In this document: positions 26,439 through 40,019 of the stretch, piece by piece | Position numbering within the stretch: position 1 is the first letter of the stretch | Layout: every line of letters begins with the position of its first letter | NCBI GenBank assembly: GCA_013399305.1 | Contig: VXAI01000028.1 | Location: 6,463,086-6,527,085 of the forward strand | Source of the DNA: Rostratula benghalensis | Lineage: Eukaryota; Chordata; Aves; Charadriiformes; Rostratulidae | Direction: 5' to 3' | Length of the DNA stretch: 64,000 bases | Made by a program: the position numbers and the translations under genes | The notes under the pieces: model-generated | What the model was told of the DNA's origin: nothing | What the model saw: only the letters and a program-made list of their open reading frames with translations | Databases searched by the model: none

Positions 26439-27756
26439 TTGAACAACAAATGCAGTGCTCTGATGTGGTGAGCTAACAATCACTGAAAGTTGTGAGTATC
26501 TTCATATTCATTGGATCCAGTAATCCACAGGTGTAGTGTTGGTGACAATCATGCCTTTCTCCCTTGGGAATCTTGAGCCAGTGCAGCCTTTGTTGGTGAG
26601 ATAAAGGAAAACAACCACTGGTTGTCTTTGCCTTCTCTGGGTTGCCATGGCCCCAGCGTCTCCCAGCCCCATACACCGACCCTTTTCCTTCCTCTTGCCA
26701 GGGCTCACTTTGTGACAGCTGGGCTGGACTTGAAAGAGTCAGTCATGGCCTGGGAGCACTTGTGCTTGACCAGTGCAAAATATTGGGGGGTTCAAAAGTG
26801 TTCTCACTTCCCAAGTCATCAACATTAGAGCTACCACAGGATCTAGGCTGCCAAGTTTAAACCCATCTTCAGGGCTAACTTCACTCTCACTTTAGAAAAT
26901 ATATATATGTTCAGCTATACTTTCCTGTTTTCAATATGGGACGGTTGTATGTTAAAAAAAACTTCCTTGAGGACAATGCATTACATCTTGGCATCTATTG
27001 TCTTTTGACAAATCTCAAACCTAACAGAAAATATGGAGACTGGATAACTGCTTTTGAGTTAAAACCTTTTGAAAGATTTAAATATATTGTTTGACACATA
27101 GTTTGGGAAGAATATAGAATTAGTTAAAATATGTTACTTGATAATATATGATGCCTGTGTATTTTAGACTGTGATATAGTAGATTTAGAACAAAACAAAA
27201 TAGATTTATAACAGTTTATTCTTTGTTGACTTCAGAAAATCAGCTATTAAAACAGCAACTGGGTTTCTTGTGTGTACAGTGAGATGACCAGAACCATTTA
27301 TTGTATATGACATCAGCAATAAATAAAAGGCTGTACAGCTAAATCAACAACAACTAATATTGCAATATTTTTTGGTGTAGTTTTCTTGGGTATCTGAGCA
27401 TGCTGTGCCAGGGCTTGCATCACAGAGCTGTGACATTAAAAATCCCTACCACCTTTCTACTAAGAGACTCAAGCTAAAAGAATTTTTATATAGGCATATG
27501 TTACTATATCACATGATAAATTTATTATGAGTGCATCTGCTCATGCCCATTTAACATCCTTCACTGTTGTTTAAAATTTGATGGGTGTTTGTGTTGTGAA
27601 CGGCATTTCAGTCTATTGGTTTATTGCAATCTGTTCCAAGCCACTCTTGCTACAAGCATCCTATGTTTCCAGATAGTGCATTCATATTTTGAATATCTTA
27701 AGAATATATACTTCTGTGAAATCATTGTTTTCATGCACAGTGCGTTCCCTGAATAC

Positions 27757-27778
27757 AAAAAAAAAAAAAAAGGGGGGG
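27757..27778. repeat. A15G7 homopolymer pair
   Basis: Fifteen A are followed by seven G and then a short tgtgtgtata stretch. It has the same A-then-G layout as 24426-24450. Confidence 0.95.
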
Positions 27779-30700
27779 TGTGTGTATACAAGGGTCAAAG
27801 AAAGTTGATTGCAGTATTTGGAGGTAAAATGAAAATGAATTAAGGGTTTAGATTTAAGCTGTTTCTGAATAGTTTTCTGCAGTAATTATTTGATGCTGCA
27901 TTGGAACATGGCTTTTCAGTAAAATAGGTACCTCTAACAGCTGAGAATAGCCAGTAGTAATTAAAATGATAATATGTATGTTGGTGAAGTTGAACAATGC
28001 TTCTTGGCCTTGTAAAATTCCATGCTGAGGTGAAGAACAAGACGGGGTAGAATAAAATATTGTGGAAAGATTAAGAAATACTGTCACATCATCATGTTAC
28101 GTTTTTCTGAATTAGTTGTATAATATCAGTTCCATACAATCATAAATGGATTTTGGTCAGTGTTACAAATTTGCTTGTATGAAGTGGTAGCTGGATGGCC
28201 ATATTTCTGTGAAGGTGCTGCTTTATGTTGATAAACATCTACTGCCTGAGTGCTGAAAAGGAATACCCTGTTATGTGTACAGACTTAATGTTTCATAAAT
28301 GTAAATAGTTGGTCTCCATTTTATCTTTATTGGTTCCAAATGTTGCTCTTTTATAGAGGAGTACACAGTAAGGGATCCATGAGCTTTGTGAATATGAAGT
28401 CTTCACTGAAGAACCAGAGTTTCCAGATCTAGTTGTTGTTTTTATGCTCCTGTTTGACAGCAGTACCTCTAAGCTGATTACAGCTGGACTCTACCTTATG
28501 TCACACTGCAATGCTGTGCCGAGCGGTAACAGCTGGTTCTCTTCCTCCTCACCACCTCTGCACGCTCTCTTCTGTTGCTTTTCATTGGAGGAAGTCCAGA
28601 TAAGGTGTTTGTATCTTCATCAGGAACCTGAAATCAAAATAACCCAGTGGGGCAAGGAGATGCCCCGTGTTTTGTCTTTGAGTCTGAATGATCCAATTAC
28701 ATCTGTACCCATCTAACTTGGCTAACTGAGCCCACTTTTGTGTTAGACCACTGATTTCCATGGTGCTCAGCCAGCCTTCCCTTGCAGAGCTTCTGGATCC
28801 CTTTTTGTTCTAGGTGCAGCTCCACCAGAGTCAGGGCTGTTATGCCTGGAGACATACCCTCTCTGGCTGACTGCTGCTATCCCAGCCCTACTGCTGTTTG
28901 AGGAGCCACATTCTAGTGAGTGTCTGTACTGTCTAAAAATGTGAGATACCTCATAACTACTGTTATAATGGCTGGTTTTTCCAACTCAGAACATACTGAA
29001 CTCTTCTTGTAATAGTCTGCCTCACATTTTTTATGGATCTGATACCATGGGGCAACAAACAATTTCTAGCAAAGGTTGAACAAAAAGGCTGATTCTCTTA
29101 GGCTAGGAGATACTGACATAATTGAATGGTGCTTGCTTTATTTTCTTTTCTCAGCTGTGATACTCTCCTGGGAAAATGTTCATTGGAATCCATTTTATTT
29201 GTTTTGGAACACAAGCTTTTCTTGGAGTAATTCCCTTGATTGCTATAGGAAGAGCAGTTCTGTTTGGAATTTTTGCTGGAAAGAGGAAGGAAAACCTCTA
29301 TGTTAAACTTTTATTTCCTTGTTCCCAGATATAATCATATTCATATCTCGTAAATCTCAAGGGTCCTTCTCCAAGCTGTGGAGGGCATGTTATAAGAAAA
29401 TCTAATGCGGGTTTTTCTCTTGAACGAGCAACGAACTAAAATTATTTCCTGAAAGAAAAAAAATAAATTAAAACTTCAACTCATTTTATTTCTGGTACTG
29501 CAATCACAAAGTGACAGAAATAGAATATACACTTTCATATTTGAGATATCAAATCAGGGCAAAAACATTTTACTACACCAAATTATTTTATTTAGCAAAA
29601 ACAGTGTTTCATTTTATTTGAACACTTCTGGTTGGAACCTTGTTTTCCTCACTTTTATTATTTTTTTCCAAATGGACATCCTATTTCCAGACATCCGTAG
29701 GTTTGATTCCAGTTTCCACAGTGAGAAAAGTATGTTTCATGAAAGGAAAAATAGATAGTGAGAGACAAACTCTGAAAGAAGCATCTGATTATCGTCCAGG
29801 ACTATGTCCTTCTGCTCCTAGAAATGGGTAACTCGCTGCTCACTTCATAACTGCTCTTTAATGCAATGTAAATGGCTAAGAATAAAGTTAAAGGCAGAGG
29901 TGCCACTGGGCAGGCCTTAGAATCTCACAGCAGTTCAGACTTCTTGTGTTCTCATCCCAGTTAATGCAGGCTCCACTGGGTCTTTGGTCCCATAGACATT
30001 TTGAAAAATTGAAGCAAAGGGGCTAGATAGAAGCTGTTCTATCACTAATTCACTGAATGATGATGATGATTTGCTCAACATCTGCTTGTAAAGGATGGGG
30101 AGGGGGGAGGTCTTCAGCCTTGTTTGGATGTTAGTCTCTGACACCATTGTTACCCAAAACTGCCTGAAGAGTTTATCACAGACAAATCCAGGGAAGCTCA
30201 ACTCCTCTTGCCTTTTCTAAAAACATCCAAGAGAGGCTGAGATTTCCTTTTCTCAGAGCATCCTTCTTAGACCCTGTTCTAAGGAGGTAGTGGGAGTTGA
30301 GTTGAGTGGTGAAGTCCTCCAAAGAAGGAAGCATTGTTTTACTCATAGGCTATAATTCACTGAAAACAAAAAAACTCTAGTAGGTAATATCAGATGTACA
30401 GAAGATGATGTATAAATAATTTTGGGTTTACTTCCAGGAAATAAGTTGGAGGGAAGACATGGAAAAACAGGTTGTACATTATTTGGTTTGGTTAATTATC
30501 TCTAAGGAAGAAACCTTTTTCTGCAGTGAACAACATAGCAAGAAAAAAAAAAGGTGGTTTTTTTGTTTGTTTAATTTCAGAGTTGCCATGTGTAGTCTCA
30601 GTGGGATTTGGAGTTTATTTATGAAATGTTTTCTCTTGCGTATGTCAGTGAGGTTTGGAAGTAAATTTCCATGTATGAAAGAAATGCAAATACCAGATTG

Positions 30701-31754
30701 AGATCGAGAGGTATGAAAAAGGACATTGCTTTTTAGGAGTGTGAGTCAAACTGATGTCTACTGGTGCCGTGCCATTTACTGTGGAATACTGAACATTGTT
30801 GCACAGAGAAAAGACATATTTTTAAGGAGAGTATTTACCTGAGAATATTTGTCAGAAAAATCTACCCGTTGTGGTTTTCTTACTAGCGCTGCACTTGAGA
30901 AGTGTGTGCAAGGGGAATTACCTACCTGACTTGCAAACAATTAATAATTCAGTGTAAACCAGAAAGTCAAATAGATCTTTCTAAATGCTTTCTATCTGCC
31001 TACAAAATAGACATCAGTGAGAAAGGGACTGCTTTGGTGATTTAATACTTGTAAATCTCCCACTAAAGTGATATGTCTGTCCATCTGAAATAATTTGTGG
31101 TCTTTTGCAGTATGTAATGAAATAATCTTTAACTACAGATTTCAAATACAGATTATGCCTATTTCACAAATGCTGGAAATAGAGAAGGGCTTTAATTTTT
31201 CCAAAAGGTCATACAGCAAAGCAGAACAAAAGTAGAAGTAGATTCCAGATGCCCAATCTACTGTTCTGAGAGAAAAAAATAACCAACAGGTTGGATTACA
31301 GCCATGTGTGGTCTTTGCAGCACCTGGGCAATAAGAAAACTGAGATGGGAGCAGTGGGGAACAAATAAAGACCAAGAGATTAGTGCAGATCCTCTGAAGC
31401 CCAAAAGACTTAGACAAAGGACAATAATCTTAAACTGTAATTACTGTTGTCATTTAGTGTTTCCACATGCGTGATCTGGAGGCTCAGGGGAAATTACTGT
31501 GCTAGAGGCTATCTAACCGTAAAATAATAACAGAATTGCATGGAGGTATTTGTCCCTGGGTATAATCCAGCACTAGCGGAACTGCCTCTTCTCCTGTCCT
31601 TGTTTCCCCATGGCTTGTTCCAGCTATGCCCAGGATGGCACTTCCTCCTCCTGGGGAACAACAGCAGCAGATGGAGAAACACATTTGCCTCTGTAGCATT
31701 AATAGAGATTTGAGTGAGAGGTCTTTGCGCTCAGGAGACTGGAACCTACATAAC

Positions 31755-31776
31755 TTTTTTTTTTTTTTTTTTTTTT
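31755..31776. repeat. T22 homopolymer
   Basis: Twenty-two consecutive T make this the longest homopolymer I noticed in the window. Shorter T tracts of the same kind are at 4010-4028 and 16125-16140. Confidence 0.95.
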
Positions 31777-34700
31777 CATTTACTGTTTCATTCTTTGCTG
31801 TCCAACAAGCAACTAATTTTTTGGATAAACTATGCACAAGTTACTTGACTAAGCATGCTGTGGTTTATACACTTAAAATGTATATGTGCAGTATTTCCCA
31901 GAAGGTAAAATGTAACACTTCCCTGCCTTTACATTTTCAGATGGAAAGAAGCAGAAAATCAGGGAATTGTGTTTCATTGTGCTACTTTAGACTGTGCTGC
32001 TGACCCCAAATGAGTGTTGATTGACTGGATTGTCTGTTTGTATGGTTTGTCTGAGAGACGCATCAGTGATTTCTTAGCAATTAGGGAAGTGTAGGTGTTG
32101 AACAGTTTTCATTATAATATTTACTTGTGGAAATCAGAATTCTCTTGGCTCTCTGCAGATAGGAAGTTGACATTTAGTTCCTTTCAGTTCTCCTGCCCCA
32201 AATGCTAGGAGTACCACCAGTACGACACCAGGACAAAGCATCTTCTTGGCTCTCATCCTAAACTGCAGCAGTACCTTCAGGCTGAGGTGCTGTCTTCTTG
32301 AAGGACGTTACCCTCAGCTGGAGATGTGGAATGAAATGATAGTTTTAGTTTCCTCTGTGAGGCGATTTGAAATGTCTTTTTTAATAAGTTTTGCCTGATT
32401 GAAACAGCAGCTTTCCACCTTGACTAGAAGAACTAGTGATTTTGATAAAAGACGTGAGATTTTCTTGAGGTTTATGTGGGCCTTTGTCAAGTCCTGAGTT
32501 AAATTGAGAGAGCACATGTGAGCACACCATATTTTGCATAAGGACTTCAGATAACTTTTCCTGGACCATGCAGTAGCTTTCCAGGACTTTGTTTTCATAA
32601 CAGATCATAAGCAAAGCCAAACAAAATAACCTTCTGCTTCCTTAATCCCTGACCACAACATGACCTCAGTTACAAGTTCTTGTAAGGTATGAGGAGCTTG
32701 TGCTTTCTTCCTCTCTAAGCATTGCCTGATTCGTGAGTTATGATAAAGGGAAGAGAAATATCCCTGGACAGTTTTCATCACTTGTAGAGGAGGAGGTGAC
32801 CTGGCTTAAATGGGAAGGAGGAGCACGTGAAGGAAGTACACATGCCTTGGGTGGGGATGACACTGGGATTTTTTCAGGATTATTCCACGGATATTTCTGT
32901 GGAATTGGATGCAGGTGCTTATGCTGACCTCCACGAAGTCCAAGAAGGAAACACTGGAGAAGCTACCTGTGAGCTACCACTGATGAGGCGCACCAGCAGT
33001 ACACCTACACTAGGAGGTATCCAGGCCATGTCTGTCTTGCGGAGCTTGTGCCTACTAGTTCACCAGGCTCTGCATCTCCAGCTTAATGGCATGCATTACC
33101 TCTGGGTACCCCTACTTACTCATTCCCCCTCTACATCTCAGTGCCTTTTCCTCATCACTGAGTTGCGTATTGTGATTCATTTACTTCTTTGGAAACAGAC
33201 TTCTTCCCCTGAAGCAAAGAATAATAATTTGTCCTCACAAGTTCAGCCCAGCGTGTTTGAACTTGAGTTTAACTAGAGGGAGGCTTTTAACACTTCTCTG
33301 CTTCGCAGGGATAGTGTTAAACACAAGAGATAAATGTTTCTCCCAATTTGCAGCAGTGAAAATCTGAAGTTTAATTTCATTAAAATGAATGGAGTGACTC
33401 TGTATTTACCCTTGGGCAAGAGGAGGTGGAACCTGGGCCTTTACACTTCTGTAGAATTAAATTTCAGCTCAGAAGCTTATACCAAATGTGTTCTGTTGTT
33501 CCACTCTGGTGGTTTCACCTGATGTTTTTCTTGGTGTTCTTCCTGAGTTTAGGTATTCCTGCCTCCTCTGTCCTCGCTGTTTTTTCTCCTCTGACACCAT
33601 TCCCACTTTTCTTGTTGGAGGGATAGGGAATACGATTGCAATTTTAAAAACCCTGTTCTAAGATGGAGCATCTCTCTGATCTCTTCTGCAGTTCAGTCCA
33701 GGGTGTTGTGTGGTGAGATGAAACAAAAGGGAATAATGTAAGCTGGTTTGGATTTTCCTGAAAGGGAAGAGAGGAACAATGAGGCGCCCTACCCAGTAGA
33801 GAGTATAGGAGTTTTCAGCCCTGTTGGAGGGACATCAGGGTTGTTTCCTATTTTTTTGTTTGCTTGTTTGTTTAGGTTTTCATGTTACAAAATACTGTTG
33901 TTACCCTCATTCTCATGAGGTTAATCACACTTTGAGCCAAGGCTTTGGCAGTCCTCACAATATTCTGCTATGTCTTTGGCAGCACTTCATTGTTCATCAG
34001 GTGTCTTTCGTAACGGTCATTGATAGGTGTGGCTTACCTTGCTCTTAAAGAAAAGGCCCAAAACAACAGATGCCATCTCTGATGTCATTGCATTGTCAAC
34101 AGCTTGCCAAATCCATGATTCTGTCACTTAGCCCTGGATGTTTTACACTTCTTCAGGCTGCCATGGCCTGAGACACATGAGACTTTATATCCCAATCTGG
34201 GCATCTGTTCAACCTGCCATAAAGCCAATTCTTCTGCTGTAGTGGTTTATTTCCCTGGATCTCCTTTTCATTACTCTCTGGAGTACTGGTGGTCTCAAGG
34301 CACTCCATCAGCGCTTGCTGTGACACAGGCTAATGCTGGCGAACCCCTAAAAGGGTTCTATTTGTATTAGCCATGGAGTCATCACTTTTCATACCAAAGA
34401 CAGGTGATTTCATTGAGGAAACTTTTCTTATAATTTTTTATGCTGTGGAAACCATAACCCGAATTGGGTCTTAAAGTTTGGACATGAGCAATTTCCATAG
34501 ATTTCACATGCATAATTTTTGTTTGCCTCCTGTGTGAAGCCTGAGCAAATGCTTTTCTTCCGTGATTTGCTAAACATTCATCTCAAAGGAAATAAACCAG
34601 GAAGAGTAAGAAGTATATAATGAGGATAGTGGCTTACAGGAGCGTATGGAAATCTTTGGTGATAAGCAAAAGCATATTTAGGGTTTAGTATTTCTCAGTC

Positions 34701-37700
34701 CCTTGGGGTAGAGCCTCCTGTCAATGAATGTGAATAAAGAGGTTCCTATTAATAATGATGCAAATCACGTGTGTGCACTGGGAGGAAAATATTAGCATAA
34801 AATAATTAGACTTTGGAGTATAACTGAAATGGAAAGGTATTCTCTTATTCCTGGCCAAAAAAAGCAGCAATAGTTCAAACAATTTGCAGCAGGATCATAA
34901 TTTTTATCACTGTTTAAACCAGTCTCTGACCAGTGGGGACAAGGGAAAATTCTGCCCCAAAGTCATTGCTAGCACATGTACAGCTCTGATTAATAATGAG
35001 TTTTGTAGTCTTTGGAGGTCAATTTTCACTACTCTCAGCAGTAGATAAATGAAAGGGCCTGTGACAAATCTCAGCCAACTGGATGTCCTGGTTCCTTAAA
35101 ATCAAAGCAGATTTTCGAAAATAATTTTAATTGTGCAGATGTGCTTTGGAGAGATGCTTGGCCAGCAGGACAGGCTGTGGGAAAACATGGACAGGGATGT
35201 AAAAAAAAAAAAACAAACCTCTCTACTGAGGGCATTGATGAGAAAACCTATAAAGAATATTCAGACCACTCTTCTGCGCCTTGTATTACTCTTGTCACTT
35301 GAGCTAAGAAGAGTTTCAGCTGGGATAAACTCTGAGCATATTAATACTTGTCTCCACAGGTTTTTTCCTTCTCTGTTAATTCTCTAAGTGCTGTGTTATA
35401 CTGGACCCAGCTCTGTGCCCCAGTGTGGTGTCTCTTCCCCACTTTGTTGACCCTACCACTGCTCTGTGTTAGGTTTCCTGCCTTATGGTCTCATGCCAGA
35501 TGTGATTGCTTTGCCAAATTGCTCATGTCCTGGTGATTCTCTTGTCAAGAAAAGAACAGTAGGCTTTGCTTGGGGTGACATGGATTCAATACACTACTCA
35601 AGCTGGGCCCTGGGCAGCTTAGGAGTTCAGGGGCAGAAAGGTGGTTTTCTGCAACTTGTGGCAGCCAGATTCTGGGGTATGGCAGGCAAAGTGTCCAGAT
35701 GTAATCTCTCTGCCTTGGCCATGGTCTCTCCCCAGCGCCTGGCACTGGGGAGCTTTGCCACTGTGCTCTCTGCAGGCTCCCTGGCAGGGATTGAGGGAGA
35801 ACATTAAAAGAAAGGATACTGATATACAGTGTGTTATGTCACCAAACTAAAAACTGATTTGGGTAAAGGACAGAATTACAGGACGTGGACTGCTTCTTTC
35901 CTTTTTTTTAAACCAATTCCTTTTTCCTGGCTTTTCCTATCTTTCCTTGATACAAAAATTGTTCTGTAGAAACTGTTTTGATGCTTCCTCTGTGGCAGAT
36001 GGCTTGTCCCTGGCAGCTATATGCTACTAACCCAGTGCTGTGCAGCAGTGATACCCAAACCTCTGCTGATTTTATTAACGTGCTCTGTGATGGGAATCCA
36101 TAAACCTCTGAATCTGGAAGCTGAAAAAGTGCAATTGCAACCTTTATGGTCTACAGCTCGATCGATACAAATCATCAGTTGCTCCCTACTGGGCTGGGAA
36201 AGACATGCATTTTCTGTCCAGAGTATTTATGGTAATAGAATAAAGAAGTAGCTGTGCTATAAACAACCACTCAGCTGGTGGGTGCATGAGCAGATATGTG
36301 AATGTGAGCAGCAGCATAATTGCGGTTTTCCCTCTGCCATAAGATTGGCTTCTGCTTTGTGTCTGGCTTCTAGTTATGAAATTTCCTGAGAGAAGACATT
36401 GTACAGCCCATGTAATTCCCACCAGGCAGCACTTTAGAAAGATCAGTGGTTTGCAATTCTGTATCTCATCTCCACTGAGATAACAACAGAGCTCTGAAGG
36501 CGTTAAAAATGGACAAGAAAGGCTCACTGATATATCACTACCACTCACGCGAACCTTGAAGTTTAAGTATTGCAGGTTTGAAATATTAGAATAAGCTTGG
36601 ACTTCTTGGCAGTTGTTGCTATATCATTCCAGGCAGGCAGCTTTGTAAAAATAGGCTTTGTGTTTTATTAAAGCTAAATGGGCCTTCTGCAGATGTCACC
36701 TGGCTGAGGAGGTGTTGACAGCAGTGGGCAGGAATTGGTGCTGGCAACCTGCCTGCGCGGTGCAGCAGGGACCTGGCTCAGAGCAGAGGCTGCAGGAGAT
36801 GCCGCAAGAAAAATTAAGTGCCCGTTTGTGGTAACCTCCTCTGCAGAGGTGCTCCCTTCCACCTTAACTGACAGAGATGCCTCTTCAGGAGGTATTCTCC
36901 CTAAATTCAAACTGTATCTCTTGCAGATTTGCACTCAGCAAGAGAAACAGGAACAGGAAAAAATGTTTTGAACAATGACAGTGCAGAACAGGTTACAGAA
37001 GAGAAGGGTTGTATTCTGTAGGACACTCACAGGGTTGCAGCTAGGAAAATGAAATTGAAAGGTACCTCTGCCCTTTCTGAACCCAGGTTTGAGAGAGTGT
37101 GGGTTCTGCATGGTGGAACCAACCTTTTCTTCACTATCACCCCATGAGTCTAGGTTTTTGGGGACCCACAGCTAGTGTTAAGCGCCTACATTAATTCAGA
37201 CTTAAAAATTTTAAGTCCAAATTATTTTCAGCTTGGTTTATGCACTGCATGGAGGATAGCAGCACTGATACTAGTCTGCTGTTTTTATTCTGGGAAGCTG
37301 CTCCTCAGCTGAGATTCTGGCAACACTTTTGTAGGAAAATGTTTCACTGCCGATGGATCCAGCAGGGCCCATCTGCTCAGAAGGGCCCTAAATGGCAGAG
37401 GAAGCTGAAGTAAACTTTTACTTAAACCCTACTGCATGAGAGGAACCCTAAACAGCTCCCACCACAGTTACCATGACTGAACAATGTCATTGGGCTTGGG
37501 GGCAAGCTATATGAAAATGTTTGGGGGTTTGGCATAAGGAAAAGGGGTATATACACATGGAAAGCAAAATAAATCACATAAAGGACAGGGCAACACACAG
37601 CTCTTCAACAAGTGTAATGTTATGGCATGTTTACTGTTAATATGGGAAGGGATAATCTGTGCCAGCAATTCTGTGAGAGAAAAACATACATTATGTTTTT

Positions 37701-39998
37701 CTGAGTAGATGTTTCAAGGTGAATGATGAGCTATTAAATGAAATTTGAGTGGGAAGGAGGCTGTGGAGAATGAAATGGAAGTATGACGAGTTATAGCACG
37801 GGTCAGAAGCTAGCCTTTAAGCTCAGAATCACTTTGGAGACCAGGGTGTCTATTTTCAGCATGTGCTGCAGGCTTACTTAAATTCTCATCCCCTGCTGAC
37901 TCAGTTTCCCTAAATGATAATGCACACCTACACAGACATATTACAAGGCACTTCCAGTCCGTCCATATGGACTACATTTATAGTTAATGTCTGTAAAGCG
38001 AACTGACATCTTTAGAAAGGAAATATGTGAAGTTAGAGGTAAAGCTACTACAAATGAAGCTTTATGAGTGGAAATGTGTTCGGACATCAGCACAAAGATT
38101 CACACATTTACAGAGTCTCTTCTGCGTCAGGGTGAGTCAAGGGTATGCTTTAACAAAGGTAATGACCTCACCCGTCAGTTGGGTCTTCCCATACAAACAA
38201 AACTTAACAGATTTTTCTCCTAGTGACATTTTCCCACAGTCCCCACTTACCTGGAGACTTGCTTCATGAAATAAATTAACTTAAAATCAACAGCAATTGA
38301 GGAATCTTTAGCCTGTGAGCACTCAAGTTCTCTTGGGATGTATCAGATATTCATCACTTCTGTGGAAGCAGGAACCATATTAATGGATTCTTTAAGAAGG
38401 ATGTTATATAAAGGTGGACTCTGTAGTACCTCTCCGCTTGTTAAGACTAGCGAGCTGTTGTGGAGGAGGAAAGTCCTTTGCTGGAAGACTGCCCTGGAAT
38501 ATAGAAATGGTCCAAAGTTATAAATGAACAAATGCTGACAAAGAGGGAATAACTAAAATGGAAGACTCAGCACTGTGTATGAGCCTGTCTTCTTTGTACT
38601 GCACAGATACATCCAAAAGCCTGTCCCAATTCCAAAAGGTTTGCAGTCTTAAAGATGAACTGTGCCTGATCCCCACTTAAACTAAAACTCTTTTATACCA
38701 CAGAGAGATTGTAAATAGAACTTAGACCTACTTTGGGTATCATCTCAGAGGTTGATTGTGGCCCTTGTAATAAATGAATACCAATCCACATAAAAGACTT
38801 TTACTATTGAGGAAGAAGAAAAAGGTGTTTGTTTGTTTGTGTTTTTTTTCAAGCATGATGTTTTAAGCAAGGTATATTTGCAGTACTTGCTAAAGTGAGG
38901 TAAGAAAAGAGAAGACTGACTTCCAGCTAAGAAAGGAAGATCTGCAGGCAATAGTGCCCTATGCGCATGAGACCCAATTTTCTTTTCTGTCACCAGGAAT
39001 GCTGTTGTGTACACCCACACTGAGAGGTGGTTATTGTGATTGATTTGGAGAGGCTGAGCATTTCTCTGGCCCAGTGTAACTGGTGAGAGAGCAGAGTGCA
39101 AAATTTGCCCACAAGCTGCTGTCCCTGTGGTTTGCAGTTTCCAGATCCACTGGAGAGAACAATGCATGCAGTTATAGCCTATATTTGGGGAATTTCTTTC
39201 TTACAGAGATCTTTGTAACTGAAGCAGCTGTCCTGCAATAAGACACTGTTTGAAATATAGATGACTGTGACTTTTCTGTCATTATATAAGATAAAGTGTC
39301 CACTTGTCCATGTTGAATAGGAAAGCCATTCTTCTTTCCTTTGGAAACTCTTAAGATTTCAGAAATGCTCCTGCTCTCGTGTTCGCTTGTCTAGGTAGTG
39401 AAATAATTTGAAGTAAGAATGGAGTTCCTGGAATAGCTAGCACCTGCGATAGTGCAGATCCTGGTATGGCCCTCACACCAAACTCTGAGAGGGCAAAGGT
39501 GTGAAGCAGTTTGCTTGTTCTGGTGGCAGTGCACTGCATATCAAAATATCCTGGATTTTATCTGTTTCAGTCTTTCCCCTTAGTAAATTCTATCCTAGAG
39601 CCAAAAAACTTTGTCAATGAAGGCACGATACTGTGAATACTTCTGTTATGCCAAACTGGCATTTTCTGTCGCAGCCCATCCATACTCAGCATTCATTTTA
39701 CATTGCAGCCTAGCAAACTCACTTGCATTTCAAAGTAGAAGCCAGAGGAGCGCTATTGATTGCTGAGCTGAGCAGGTTGAATATGATCTGCAGCCTCCTC
39801 TTACACATTGATTCCTCGTCTCTTTGCTCACTGCTTCCTGAATGTCACTGAACTGTGAGAGGCCTGCTAAATGGACAAAAATATTGATTTCTTTTCCTCC
39901 TCCTCTCTTATTTTTGAAAGGTCCTTATTTACCAAGCGCTGAAGTAATATCAGGAAAACAAAAGGTCACAAAGTAAGGCAGAAGCAAGTCAGTTCTTC

Positions 39999-40019
39999 CA
40001 TATTTTTTTAAAAAATATG
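39999..40019. repeat. AT-rich near-perfect palindrome
   Basis: CATATTTTTTT is followed by AAAAAATATG, giving a self-complementary 21-base tract with one unpaired T. Confidence 0.85.

Noticed and set aside
32827..33276. 149-codon open frame on the + strand
   Set aside because: No recognisable domain, no splice-site context, and frames of this length are expected a few times by chance in 64 kb when non-ATG starts are allowed.
38745..39167. 140-codon open frame on the minus strand
   Set aside because: The composition looks random, it includes a poly-K/N/T stretch from a T/G-rich tract, and there is no supporting context.
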